From NCBI GenBank assembly GCA_947095585.1, contig OX352763.1, forward strand, positions 27,577,462 through 27,641,461: a stretch of 64,000 nt of DNA. The letters are read 5' to 3'. This DNA comes from Nephrocerus scutellatus (Eukaryota > Arthropoda > Insecta > Diptera > Pipunculidae). The notes under the pieces were generated by a model. That model worked only from the letters and a program-made list of their open reading frames with translations, did not search any database and was not told the origin of the DNA. The position numbers and the translations under genes were made by a program. Below, piece by piece: positions 23,700 to 35,777 of this stretch (position 1 is its first letter; each line of letters starts with the position of its first letter).

Positions 23700-24440
23700 G
23701 ATGTGCTGACAATGGTTATACCAGTACTTACATATGGAACCGAGACTTGGGTGCTTAGCAAAAAGCATTCTGATCTCTTAACTGCGTTTGAGAGAAAAGT
23801 CTTACGGAAAATTGTTGGCCTCGTATGCGAGGAATGACGATCCCGGAGACTCTATAATGATGAGAACTACGAGCGTTATTGTGAAGTCGACAGCGTGAAG
23901 AGAATTAAGCTCGGTAGGCTCCGGTGGAAAAGAGACCCAACTCGCATAAGTAAAGAGGATCCTGCTCGAAAAATTCTTTGCGGTTCGATTTACGGAACAC
24001 GACAGGGAGACCGGCAAAGCCTACGCTGGAAGGAGCGATCGAAAAGTAGGTGGAACACGGAGCTAGATTCTCAGCTGAGAATGGTGTTTAAGGACGTTGC
24101 TCAGTCTGGCTATCGAAAAGTAGGTGGAGCGAAGCTAAATGGTCAGCTGAGAATGATGTGTAAGCACGTTGCTCAGTCTGGCGATCGAAAAGAAGGTAGA
24201 ACGGAGCTAGATGGTCATCTGAGAATGGTGTTTAAGGACGTTGCTCAGTCTGGCGACCGAAAAGTAGGTAGAACGGAGCTAGATGGTCAGCTGAGAATGG
24301 TGTTTAAGGACGTTGCTCAGTCTGGCGATCGAAAAGTAGGTAGAACCAAGCTAGATGGTAAGCTGAGAACGATGTGTAAGCACGTTGCTCAGTCTGGCGA
24401 TCGGAAAATAAGGAGTGAACAGAGCGGTGAGTAGCTGTAC
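23700..24440 (+). mobile_element. RTE-like LINE C-terminal region
   Basis: Plus-strand frames read VLTYGTETWVLSKKH and FERKVLRKIVG, the region after the RT catalytic core in RTE-like LINEs, then SVKRIKLGRLRWKRD. The open frame 23,895-24,434 continues through a 72-bp tandem array. One frame break lies near 23,838. The upstream part of the element is absent. Confidence 0.75.
24041..24402 (+). repeat. In-frame VNTR, five units of 72 bp (first 74 bp)
   Basis: Units start at 24,041, 24,115, 24,187, 24,259 and 24,331. Each encodes 24 residues such as RTELDGQLRMVFKDVAQSG. Two unit types occur, one with MVFKDVAQ and one with MCKHVAQ, in the order type 1, type 2, type 1, type 1, type 2. The array keeps the reading frame open at the end of an RTE-like LINE remnant. 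Confidence 0.93.
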
Positions 24441-24744
24441 TCAGCAAACCTGGGGTGCAAAATGCATTGATCACCAAAGTAGTAGCAAACTTTTATTTTT
24501 ATTTTTCACTCCAGGTCGTTACTTCTTTCGTTCAGCCGTTTGGGAATTATTTTGGCCTAGAGAAAATAAAAGAAGATAACACTGGAAATTATTTGTTTAA
24601 AGTTAATTTTGTATTTTCTTGTTGTTGCTGTATTTTTGTATATTTAGACCCACTGTTTGGGTGTCCAGCCTTGTGGATTAATTTCCTAATGTTCTCTTAT
24701 GTTCTTTAATTTAAGCGAATAAAAAAAATTGAGTTTTCGGGTTT

Positions 24745-24925
24745 CCTCTTAATTGACCATAGTCGGATTAGAACCTATGTCGTTTGCATGCCGTTCGGGC
24801 GCTTTTGCAGACTGAGCAATTCTAGTTAATGTTTTGCTGTTGGTAAAAATTGATTTTGTAGTTGTACGGTATGTGGCGGAGCTATTCATATGACGAGTAG
24901 CTTCGTTACAAGTTTATCGGTTCGA
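24745..24925 (-). mobile_element. Possible second tRNA-derived SINE (family S2)
   Basis: Contains CGGATTAGAACCTATG, resembling a reverse-complemented B box, and later GGCGGAGC with CTTCGTTACAAG. Both blocks recur in the same order at 61,975-62,135. The A box is weak, so the SINE call is tentative. Confidence 0.4.
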
Positions 24926-26196
24926 CTAACTTAATGGCGACATCAGAGCCGGCCATTGGTGAACCCTCCAAATCCTCAGGTAGTCGGCACCGTTTATAAA
25001 CTCATTTAATTGCTAGATTTTATTTCGATCGTATCAAGATGATTTTCTTTGCTCTTGATTTTTATAATTTGCAATAGCGTGAAGACTTACTGTGGGAATT
25101 TTTTGAAGCTGCTAACTTCTTTTAGAAGAGCAAACTGCATGCCGTAAGCAGGGTTCAAGTCAGGCGAACTTTATTGAATATTTAATATGCAAAGGGCACA
25201 TCTGCAATAAAATTTGTTGGATGGCTCTACATCAATTATACTACTTATATTCTATAGTTTTATATTTATTTCCTTTTCTATATTCATGCATATATCTACT
25301 GTATATACACGATTTATTGTGCTCGCGTATTTTTCTCAATTATCGTCGCCGCTTTTGATATTAAAAAAATTCAGCAAAATGCATAAATCTGATCGATTAA
25401 ATAAATGGAGGTAATTAAAAATTCGTCCATAATTATTGCAGTACATACGTTCACATATACACACATATACATATATGTGCGAATAATGTAATTATGCTGC
25501 TGCACTACTGCAACATCAGTCGTCGCAATAAATTAAAAATTCAAATTAAATTGTCCGGAATATATCAAAATTCATTGAGATAAATTTATGCCTGCATTCC
25601 GCCCCCTACACACAACCAAAAATTTACAATTACAAATAATTTTTCCAATTAAACGAACGCTCTGCCCCGTCTGTCTGTCTGCCTGTCGGTTTGTCATTGT
25701 GCTTCATACATTTGTGCTGGTTGCTCGTCAATTTGTTGCAAATATTTATGATTCATTGCATGAAATAAAAAAAGGATAACGCCAAACTGCGACATTAGCT
25801 TGCAGTGTAAAACTGTATACTAACCACTTCCTGCAGGCGTGCAGCGAGTCCCGAATAGGACATACCTCCGTTCTGCATTTCAAACTATTTACACCTATTT
25901 ATCACCACCTTCTGGTGGTAAAATAATTTTTTGTAATAACTCCTAGGAGCAGTCCTGTGCGATGCCTTCCCAAATCAACTCTAATTGAATTTATTGTTGT
26001 GCAAGGAGGAGGCAGGATATGTACATTTTTCCTAACGAGTCCCTTAGCCGTGTGTCCCAAACACTAGCAAACCACATTGCAACCTCAGCGGAACATGCCA
26101 CACTGAGTTACCCAATTTACCACACATCTAAACATTCTGTGTACCACTGCATCGACTGATGGTTGTCAGGTCCTTTTCGGGCTCTCACACGAATAC
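24926..26196. other. Unassigned intronic DNA
   Basis: No recognisable gene. Short ACATATAC-type AT iterations occur near 25,445-25,475. Confidence 0.35.
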
Positions 26197-26846
26197 AATT
26201 TTTCATGTAAATTCTCTAATAGGAGATGGGTATGTGTTAAAATTTGAAGAAAATCGAGTTAATTTTTAAAAAAATTAATTTGGGCACCCCTCGGACCTCA
26301 GGGCCACACTCCAAAAACTTTACAAAAAATTTTGTCCATCGGAGATACACACGTATATAAAATTTAAAAAAAAATCGGGTTACGTTTTTTAAAAAACTTG
26401 TTGGGGCCCAATGACCCTGGGGCCCGGGGTCTCCAAATTTTTTGCAAAAAGTGTTGCCCATCGGAGATACACACGTATATAAAATTAAAAAAAAATCTGG
26501 TTTTTTTTTAAATTTTGGGGCCCCTCAACTGGGACCCGCCCAGGGTCTCCAAATTGTTTACAAAAAGTTTTGTCTATCGGAGATACACATGTGTATTAAA
26601 TTTGAAGAAAATCGAGTAAAAATTTGTAGGGGAGCCCCCCGACCCCGTGGCCCGAAGGGCCTCAAATTTTAAAAGAATGTGTTGTCTCCGGAAATACACA
26701 TGTGTTCAAAATTTCAATAAAATCGGGCTTTGCGAAGTGGGTTAAAAATTGATCGCAAGATTCCACGACAGACGACCGACGACCGGCAACCGACCGACGA
26801 CCGACATCCGTGCCACGGGCAAGTGAAGTTAATATAGAGAATTTAA
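26197..26846 (-). mobile_element. Helentron-like non-autonomous element, copy B
   Basis: Reverse orientation: TTTCATGTAAATTCTCTAAT at the left (3' end; the distal half of the hairpin is missing), then about five ~120-bp units, then the CGACCGACATCCGTGCCACG block and GTTAATATAGAGAATTTA at the right (5' end). It shares both termini with copies A, C and D. Confidence 0.8.
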
Positions 26847-27755
26847 AAATGGAAATAAAAAATGAAAGTAAAGAAATTGTAAAAGATAGTGAGAATTGAG
26901 GCGGTTTAAACTAGTATAAGATATAGCTACGCCATAATATGTGCATATATGTTCTGTGACCACCGCGATTAGACTGGATCTTAGGCATCCAGCTGCCTTG
27001 GCCTAATGTAATTCAAAAAGCACTGACAACTCAAGCGGAACCATGTTTTTGAAATCATAATTAGGGTGTGGATTATGTCGTTTTTCATAACTGTCGAAAA
27101 TATTTGTACAGTAGCCGGCAGCTTGTCTGTTTTCGCTAAATTTGAGTACCTTATACGTCTCCTAAAATTTTCTGGTATATTAAAATGCATACTCTCTCGA
27201 GCTGTCCTTAAAATTTAAGTGACACACTTTGTAAGCACATTCGCATGCTCAGACTTGCCTTTCTTTCAAGATTCACATACAAACTTTAAGTAGTTTACTG
27301 GGTAAGTCTGTCTCCTCGCACTGAATTTGGCGTATAGCTTGTGCCACACTGGAATCAAGTTGAGTTGGTTCAGATTTAAATACATATTTTGCTAATAAAA
27401 TGCCTTAGCTTTATTTGAACTGAAACAACGCTGAATATCCATGTATCTTTGCCAGAGCTTCAATAAAGTCAGATTGTAATTGTTAATCCATCTATCTTCG
27501 GATCGTCGCCTTAGCAAAGAAATCCTACCCCCGTTACGATTAAAATTATCAGAAGATTGAGCCACAATCCTAGGGTTATTACATTTCTGCCTTGGGTATC
27601 CGAACGCGAGTAAGTCTTCATTTTTAAAACAAATCTGTTTGTGTCGAATATCGATGTACCTAACACTTCTTTACCACGTTGTACATATCACATCTTTCAG
27701 GTGGCATTTCACCTGAGTGCGTGGGCCTTCGTGCGCCTTTTGTGTGAGCCTTTGC
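26847..27755. other. Unassigned intronic DNA
   Basis: No recognisable gene or repeat. Confidence 0.35.
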
Positions 27756-28001
27756 GTGTGAAGTGCGCGGAAGACTGCGACGAGCGTGAATCCTGAGTGA
27801 TGCGTGAGCGTGAGCAAGAGACCAGTGTAAAGCCTGAGCGATGTGTGGCCGTGAGCCTGAGACGAGCGTAAATCCTGAGTGATTTATGGGCGTGAGCCTG
27901 AGACGAGCGTAAATCCTGAGCGATGCGTGGGCGTAAGCCTGAGACAAGCGTGAATCCTGAGCGATGCGTGAGCATTAGCTGGAGACGAGCGTAATTCCTG
28001 C
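27756..28001. repeat. 41-bp minisatellite, about six units
   Basis: Unit boundaries at 27,797, 27,838, 27,879, 27,920 and 27,961 are exactly 41 apart, with a partial unit before. The core reads GAGACGAGCGTAAATCCTGA. The antisense open frames (HASLRIYARLRL-like repeats) come from the array and are not genes. Confidence 0.92.
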
Positions 28002-28012
28002 AAAGGTCGTGC

Positions 28013-28300
28013 GACGGCGAGGATAGTAACGGATGCAGTGGACGACGTCGGCAGCGTAACAACCTGCGGGCAACCACACAGCAAAGTTACGTTGTATGAC
28101 GGCAAGAATAGTAACGAATGCAGTGGACGACGTCAGCAGCGATATGCTAAGATGTACCAGCGTAACCTGCGGGGCTACCACACAGCGATGTTACGTTGAA
28201 CGACAGCAAGAATTGTGACGGATGCAGTGAACGACGTCGGCAGGGATAAGCTGAGATGCACCAGCGTAACAACCTGCGGGGCGCACAGAAAAGATGGAAA
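28013..28300. repeat. ~85-104-bp tandem repeat, three units
   Basis: Blocks containing GATGCAGTGGACGACGTC and CCTGCGGG start at 28,013, 28,098 and 28,202. Unit 1 lacks about 20 bp present in units 2 and 3 (GATAAGCTGAGATGCACCAG-like). The array sits directly downstream of the 41-bp minisatellite and directly upstream of the RTE-like LINE, so both may be its 5' region. Confidence 0.82.
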
Positions 28301-28309
28301 AGGCGTTTA

Positions 28310-29990
28310 AGATGTCCGTAACCGATGTGAAGCCGATATCAGTCAAGAGCGAGATCAACATCTTATGTTAGTTTTTATATGCCTTCGCACTGCATCCGTC
28401 AACAGCAACCGCTCAAACTTCTTTAACATTAACAGGTTCGATACTGATAGGTTTAAGTGAAGCCAAAGTCCGTCAACAATACTGGGACCATCTTGCCTTA
28501 GAAGCAGAAATAATCAACCGCGCATAACGCAGAAGAACGTGGACGACCATTGGAATGCTGTGAGAAAGGTTTATGTAACTGGGACACGCACCTAAGTTGG
28601 TAAAAGGCAGAATAAACACCGCACATGGTTATCGGCAGCCACCTGCGGACGGATCGATGAGCGTAAAGCGATCAAGGCACGAACTACAGTGCCCTCAGCA
28701 GTAGAGAGTACCGAGCTAGAAGCCCAATATCGCGTCAAAAAGAAGGAAGTGAAGCGTAGTGTAAGACGGGACAAACTACAGTACATCGACTCACAGTGGA
28801 AAAGAGGGATGATGGTCAAACTTCCAAAAAAGGGAAATCTGATGGACTGTGGAAACCTGAGAGGTATATGCGATAGATAATAGCTAGAATCATATTAGAA
28901 TGCGTAAAGGAGCATTTAGATTTAACTCTCGAAGTCGATCAGACAGGCTTTCGCTCTGGATCCTCTTGCATCGATCACATAAACACTTTGCGGATCATAA
29001 CTGAACAATCCGTCGAGTACAGATCTCCGCTTCATCTTCTGTTCATCGACTTCGAGAAGGCTTTTGACAGCTTAAATCGAAATGCTATCTGGATGGGCCT
29101 ACGCAGGAGGGCTATCCCGGAAAAACTTATAGCTGGAGCACGTCAGGGGTGCATACTATCACCGCTGTTATTCCTGGTGGTCATCAGCGATGTACTCCGT
29201 GCAGCACTGACGGTAGGAAAGATTGGAATTCGATGGACTATGACACTTTACCTTAAACACCTAGACTACGCAGACGATGTTTGCCTACTCTCACATCGGA
29301 TAATGGAACTTCATATGATGGCCCAAAATCTAGAAACCGAATCAAGCCAAAACATAAGCCCTGAGCAGTTCTAACACCCGCTCTCAACTCAAAATTGCTG
29401 GACAGGTAGTCGGAAAAGTTGACAACTTTCTATACCTAGGAAGTGTAGTCTCGGCTGATCGCGGTGGCACCAAACTGGATGTGTGCAGCAAAATTTGGAA
29501 AAGCTAGGGCTGCGTTCGGAATGCTATCGAAAGTCTGGAGAAGCAATATTTTCAGCTTAAGAACTAAGCTTCGACGTCGAATCAGTACTGTTGTGTGGGA
29601 GCAGTACCACTACCATGCGCAAGCTGGAATCTTTCGTAAACAAATACCTACGTAACGTCTTGAGGATCTTCTGGCCCAATCGTATATCCAACGACGAACT
29701 TCATCGGAAAACAGGCCAAGAGCATATAGACGTTATTGTGCGAAGGAAAAAGCGGCAATAGATTGGACACACACTACGGCGCGAAATATGCCATGCAGTA
29801 GAACCCGCTCACCCAGGCATGTAGAACAGCGGGACGCCCTAGTAGATGGTGGCGTAGTCGAGGAGGAAGCAGATTCCTTGGAAATGAGTTGGAAGTAGCT
29901 CAAACGCGTTGCAGAAAACAGAAGAAGATCGCGCGTAGGCGTTGTTGACGCCCTATACCCCTCGAGGTGTGAAAGGATTTAAGAAGAAGA
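28310..29990 (+). mobile_element. RTE-like LINE: linker, reverse transcriptase and C-terminus
   Basis: Plus-strand frames read, in order: KEVKRSVRRDK (linker, 28,740), GMMVKLPKKGNLMDCGN (start of RT, 28,808), the open frame 28,988-29,374 with LLFIDFEKAFDSLNR and ARQGCILSPLLF, then HLDYADDVCLLSHR, i.e. the catalytic YADD. The C-terminal end near 29,860-29,930 is frameshifted and it ends in an (AAG)n tail (29,980-29,997). The RT segment between FEKAFD and RQGC is shortened, so the protein is not functional. Related minus-strand copy: 37,850-39,060. Confidence 0.85.
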
Positions 29991-29998
29991 AGAAGAGG

Positions 29999-30535
29999 AC
30001 TGCACATCTGTACGAAATTTCAATTCGAGTAAATGACGGTAAGTGCATCAAAATAGAATTTAAAAATTTGACACAAACTTCAAACACAAACATCAATCAT
30101 CGCGACAATTCGTTGGTACTACAACATTGCATTGTCATCGGGACTACACGTTTACACAAAAGTTCAACTCAATTGGACAATGGAAAGTTTCTAGAAATCG
30201 AGTTGCAAAATTTCCAGCGAATAAACAGGCGAAGCCAAAAAACTGCTTATATCTTTCGAGTTTATAATCAGACCAGCTTAGTAGTGCAAAAGTATGATAA
30301 TTTAAATAATACTGCACATGTGTGCGAAATTACAATTCGATTGGATAACGAGAAGTATGTCAAAACAGGCTTGCAACATTTGAGATCGTAAAGTTTCTCC
30401 ATTCCAAGTCCATTGTCTGAATAGTTTATTTGTATGATAAAATTGCATTGTCACCGGGACTACATGTTTGTGCAAAATTTCAACTCAATTGGACAATGGG
30501 AAGTTGATGAGAATCGAATTGCAAAATTTGTTGTA
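29999..30535 (+). repeat. Degenerate ~150-bp tandem repeat, four units
   Basis: Units starting near 29,999, 30,143, 30,311 and 30,459 share ACTACA-TGTGTGC-AAATTTCAACTCAATTGGACAATGG-like blocks (short pieces: CAACTCAATTGGACAATGG at units 2 and 4) and a following ATCGAATTGCAAAATTTG block. The open frame 29,942-30,391 is a by-product. No coding function is seen. Confidence 0.75.
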
Positions 30536-31674
30536 AACGGGTAAAGCAAGTAAATAAAAGCTTTTAATAATAATAATAATAAAAAAACCACAACAAAATA
30601 CCAACAAAAACAAAATGTTCATGTGCTGACATAACCATTTCTTATTTCTACTCACTTTGACAATTTCCAATCGGTGGCATCCGAAATCCGGACAGGGGAT
30701 CCGCTGAAAAGTGGAACGGTCGCTGGCCAAACGCAAAGTGGAACTGTTGTTGCTGCCCTAGAAGGGATAACACTGAGTTTTAAGTTAAAATTTCTGCTCT
30801 TAAAAAACATTTCCGTGTTTGATGGTTAATTTTCTTTTTTCTAAAATACATACATACAATATCATAATACAAAGAATACTTAATTCATAAAAAGTCAGAG
30901 AGATGTGAGAAATCTCGCATTCATGTCTCATTTATCTATAATGTAATAAAGCCGTACGAAATCTCATAAAATATGCAAAAGGATATAAAATTATTGTATC
31001 CAGACCATGATCACACAACCGAGATGGCCGAGATGGCCAAGGAATACAACAACACAACAACTAACAGCACAGTATGTCGACCGCCCAACGGAAGGACATT
31101 AATTAAACACGCAATTCATTAAAAATTCGTTGCATGTAATCGGACAGACTGGCATCACTGTTAGGTAGGTAGTTTCGTACGCATCGGCAGTTGGTCGTCC
31201 TTTAAGCTTTCCTTGCAATTAATTATTACACTCGAAGGAAGTCCTACTCTACTGTGCTCGACGTTACAACGCCAACTCTGCTGAATGAATAGTCCTACTT
31301 TATGTATGGTTGAAGTCAATTACAAGCGTCCTCGTAGGATGCCTGGTTGGTTGGTTTTGGTTGCCATAAAGTAGAAACGGCCACAGATACAGGGGGGAGA
31401 GAGAGAGTGAAAGAGAGAAAGAGAGAGAGTTTAATCATCTTCGAATGCAAAATAGTTCCTAGAGTGGTCGGAGCTACCTCACCCCCCCCCCCTTTCACGG
31501 AAGTAGGTGGAGCAATAATATTGCGGAAGAACAAACAATCCGAGTAGGACTGAAATGGAGAGAATCCTCTTTTGTCTGGACACTGAAAATGGTAGGTGTG
31601 GTCGGTCAAAAACGTAAATTAGTCTCGTACCGTATAATGGAGCTGCCAAGAACAATTAAACAAATCATTGAGGA
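30536..31674. other. Unassigned intronic DNA with GA-rich tract
   Basis: A GA-rich run lies at 31,396-31,429. Otherwise nothing is recognised. Confidence 0.4.
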
Positions 31675-31680
31675 TATTTT

Positions 31681-31897
31681 CTAAAACTGAGAATGGAGTT
31701 TTTCTTATTTCAGAAAACTTCCAAGATTGTTAAAGCCAACAAATCCTCTACTAATGTCTGTGTAAAGACTCTTTGAATTGAGGAGCAGTTCAATCTGCTT
31801 TGATCAACAGCATACTCAACTGCCTCTGAGTTTAAAGAGTCTTTACACAGACGTTAGAAGAGGCTTTGTTCGCATAAAAGAACATTCTCAGTTTCAG
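31681..31897. mobile_element. Foldback-like inverted-repeat element
   Basis: The left arm 31,738-31,774 (containing GTCTGTGTAAAGACTCTTT) is the near-perfect reverse complement of the right arm 31,834-31,870 (AAAGAGTCTTTACACAGAC). A second, outer pair, CTAAAACTGAGAATG at 31,681-31,695 and CATTCTCAGTTTCAG at 31,883-31,897, extends the symmetry. The loop is about 59 bp. This is consistent with a MITE or foldback element. No target-site duplication was confirmed. Confidence 0.7.
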
Positions 31898-32631
31898 AAA
31901 GTCTTAAAATGGTCGAAGTAAAACCAGCATGGATCCGAGATTTATATGAATCGTACGAAAATTGGTCTATGACGTGCCTAAGACATAAATGTTTCAAAGA
32001 CGTTACGATCCGTTTGGCTTTGGTTTGCATGAGCGAAAGAACCCCTTCTTATTATAATTTACCACCATCTTGTATTGCTTTACCTCCGGGCTCCAGCTCT
32101 GGTCGTCGACCGTCGGTGTCGTTGTGAAATACTCCTAGCCTAGAATTATCCACTGTCATCCAGTTGGACTTAGAGATGACTAAATGAATGACAGATGTCT
32201 AACGGATGAGTCTAAGCTAGGAGTTATAGTTGAATGACAGAGCGTCTTGAAATCTGGACACGTATGGATAGAAGTCCTTCGTTAGCTAGATATACGTTTT
32301 AAGAGCTAACTAAACAGGAATAGCGAAAAACTACATTACAGAAGGACAGTCCTTTCATATCACTTAAGTCAAACTTTAGGAAATATCAAAGGCACCAGCT
32401 TGAATTCGGTACCAGAAGCTGGCAAACTTTCTCAGAAAACATAGCAAGCCATCAAAACTTGACAAACTTGAAGGAATCGTTCACACTTTGTTTATTGCTT
32501 GTGTTTGGATGCTTGCTGTGGGGAGAGTACAAGTTACAAGAGACATTCCAGCAATTTTCTTCTAAAACTGTATGAAATACTAAGCAGAGTGTGGTGGAAA
32601 GAAGGTAAGGCAGAGGACAATATAAGATGTC
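31898..32631. other. Unassigned intronic DNA with a small inverted repeat
   Basis: ACTCCTAGCCTAG at about 32,129-32,141 is mirrored by CTAAGCTAGGAGT around 32,211-32,223. This is possibly a remnant MITE. Nothing else is seen. Confidence 0.4.
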
Positions 32632-32958
32632 TATCCATAGGCTTAAGTGGGCGCCGTGGCTTACTGTATAAGAGCAGGGTTTCTAATTAGTAGGTTCGTG
32701 GTTCGAATCCCAATAACACCAAAAGTATTTTTCACCGTGTCCCACCTCTCGCGAACGTCTGAAAAACGTCCGAGAGTAATAACTTGTCACGGAATGTTTC
32801 TCAATTCGCCGTTCGGTTTCGGAATTACATTGTAGGCCCCCTTAATTTGTGTGCGAAATATACATGCGCAACACAAATAATCGCGAGAAGCTAGGCCTTG
32901 GACCGCAGTGGTCTCTCGCGCCGAAAATTATTATTGTTATTGTTATCCATAGGCTTAA
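32632..32958 (+). mobile_element. tRNA-derived SINE (family S1), full-length copy b with TSD
   Basis: The body 32,647-32,943 begins GTGGGCGCCGTGGCT (A-box region) and has a B box GTGGTTCGAATCCC near 32,698. It continues with the family-specific TTTTTCACCGTGTCCCACC and TCGCGAGAAGCTAGGCCTTG blocks, and ends in an (ATT)n/(GTT)n tail. It is flanked by an identical 15-bp target-site duplication, TATCCATAGGCTTAA, at 32,632-32,646 and 32,944-32,958. That marks a LINE-mobilised insertion and defines the element length as about 297 bp. Confidence 0.92.
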
Positions 32959-34539
32959 TGGACCGTCCGCTTTACGAAACCTAAGCACTTTACCACATTT
33001 TACCGAGTTGGATTAAACGGACTGAAATGTAGCTACTAGTCCAATCAAGCAGGGTTGGATCGATTTTATAGACACTATAGTTTTCAACAAAAGACAAACG
33101 AGCTCGATCCATACCCTGTCGAATTCCTTGGATATATCAAAGTCCAATAATATTGCGTTCACCAAATATATAAATAGACTGGTCCCACTTTTCGGGGAAA
33201 TATTACCAGAAGAACGTTCAAAAACCGCACGGTATGAATTTTATATTTTGTAAGAGAGCTTATGGATTGATAGATTTTGAATAAATCCGTTGTGAGTAAA
33301 CGGAGAAAAAAGCCAAAATGGAACGAAGTTGTTCTTAAGAACACAAAAATAGGGTGGAGGGTAGTCAGGATTTACTAATTTAACTAATAACTAAACTTAT
33401 AACAAATAATAAGTATCAACTCAACAATAGGAGCCCGACATGTTGGATTGCATTTCTTGTTCTGCGGATATTAGCCTGATATTTACTATGAGCTGTTGAG
33501 AATTATAATATTATCGAAGCAAAAAAGTGAATAACGAGCATTTATGCAAACATGTGCACGCATTAGCTAGTTTGAGCGACTACACAGAAAGTGTGATGGT
33601 GGTTAAGATACGATTCATTCTGTTTTCGTTCACTTTCGTGTGAAAGATAGATACGCGTCAATTACGCTGTAAAAAGTTTGTTATAATCGTTTTTCAGTAA
33701 TTTGGAAAACATTTCGTTCAATTTTGACACTGACACTGAGCGTCTAATTTTGTTTCTTTTAAATAAAGCTGCTTGGGTTTTAGATATCATCATTCCTTGA
33801 GTGAGACGAACCCTACTTGCCTATCTTTCGCCATTAAGCATGCTCATGAACTAAGTCTATTTAGCGATTCTCGTAAAACCGTAAGCCCCCGCGTTTTATG
33901 TTTTAGATATCAGAAAATTTATTTTGGCAAAGTTCAGTTATTTACAAAACACAAACATAATATCCATATCCTCCACGAAAACGTCTGCTAATAAGCCTGC
34001 TACTTATTGGGTAGTTTTGACGTTGATCTGATATCGTCTTAAGTCTTTGGCTTATTGGCATATATCAGCGTGGTGTTGACATATCCTCAAAGGTACCCCA
34101 GACGCGTCAAATCACATGAGCTATGCGGCTAATTGACTGGATAAGACAGTAACCCAACTTCGACTTCAACAATTCTGTTATTATGCTCCAAGTCAACTTT
34201 TCCAATTAATCCCAAAAATCAGTCAAAATGGTCCGATAGCAATCTGCATATTTGCGAAGAATAAGGTAGTTGGTAAGGGACGCTACTTATGAGCTCTAGT
34301 ACTAGAGGGTGATAGATGAATTTCACAAAAGGCAGAACAATAATAAGGAGAACACTCCATTTGTCAGTAGCGCAACAGGGCTCGCGATGAGAACATCAAT
34401 GTTTCGAAAAAAGTCAGACAGACTACTAAGGAAGAGTGAACTCGCCGAAATGGCTACTAGTGGTAATGCTAAGGCGACCAAAAAGGTCAAAGGGACTATA
34501 GCTTCAGCCATTGCGAAAACTAGATTTCGACCTTTCTAT
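32959..34539. other. Unassigned intronic DNA
   Basis: No recognisable gene or repeat. Open frames at 33,773 and 34,309 lack domains. Confidence 0.35.
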
Positions 34540-34643
34540 ATAGATTTGTGTCCAAAAATATAAATGCGTAACACAAATTGTCACGAGAAGCTAGGCCTTG
34601 GACTGCAATGGTCTGTCGCGCCGAATATTATTGTTACATATGT
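34540..34643 (+). mobile_element. SINE S1, 5'-truncated copy c
   Basis: Only the 3' block is present: GTAACACAAATTGTCACGAG, AGCTAGGCCTTGG and the tail CGCGCCGAATATTATTG. It matches 32,868-32,943. No A or B box is present, as expected of a 5'-truncated or eroded copy. Confidence 0.75.
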
Positions 34644-35777
34644 AGAGGTGGCCATCAGCAGATACCTGAACGTTATCCTGTTTGATGAATTATCAAATAG
34701 TGGACAGACGAGTGCGGACGCAGCCCATTATACGTATAAATGAGCCCCTAGTCTGTATTATTTACATTATTGTCTTACAACGATAATATTTCTGAATTTT
34801 TTTTTAAAGTGTTGCTCCCATGTTGGTTTATGTCTCTGGTAAAAATTTGTGAATCACCGAATTGGTATACTGACGATATTTCATCACAGTTTAAGTGTCA
34901 CAATGTTGCGTACGTGAGTGACAGCGACAATTAGTATGCGAGAATTAGTATTAGATGGGAACTCGTTAAGGACCATCACCAATTCGGACAGGTGGGCTGA
35001 ATTGGTGATCCTCTAATAGACTTTTAAACAATGAAAACGATTCACTTATCTCCTTCAATAGGGCTGAAGGCATTTGGAGCTTCAGAATTATGAAATGGGT
35101 GGACCAGTGACATTTCAGTACGAGTGAGTTACTTGAGTTGAGATTATTGAAGCCCGGGAAAAGCTTAAAGATCGAGCTCATACGTTCTAATTCCAAGAAG
35201 GTACAGTGCCTGCATTTGACTGCCCAAGATGTAGATGAACAACGACAAATTTCGCCAATGTTTGGTGCTTCACAACCATAAGATGAACCGATGGAACAGT
35301 TGGACTATCTTCAGGTTTGAAGAGCCGCAAAACAAAAACATGTCCGAGGAGTGCATATTAGTGTTTTGTAACAAGATATGGTTATTAATGCCAACATATT
35401 TTTAAACGTTTTCAAGTTTTCATACCTTTCCTTTGTAAAATTTATGATTTTTTAGGAAATTTTCTCTTTCCGTTCTGTTACCGATTTCTACTTGATGCGG
35501 GGTTTTTACTATACTCCCTAAGCTCAAGATGTATTTATAAAAAATCATCTATAAATGGTAAAACAAAACCTCATCACATATTGGTTGGCAAAATTTAGAA
35601 AGGCAATTTCTTTAAAAGCGAAACAAATGACAAATATCATTTAGCTAAATGCCTAGAGGATCCTCCAACAAATCTGCATTTCTTAGACCTAAAAATTCTT
35701 GAGACCGATCCAACAAACATAGAGAAGTTAATATATCGAATAATTGTAAAAAAACGCATTAAATGTCAGGCATAACT
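34644..35777. other. Unassigned intronic DNA
   Basis: No recognisable gene or repeat. Confidence 0.35.

Noticed and set aside
27660..28181. Several overlapping minus-strand ORFs with repeated HASLRIYARL motifs
   Set aside because: They follow the 41-bp minisatellite; 41 is not a multiple of 3, so all frames are filled by chance.
27756..28300. CRISPR-like repeat/spacer array
   Set aside because: Direct tandem units without unique spacers, in a eukaryotic intron.
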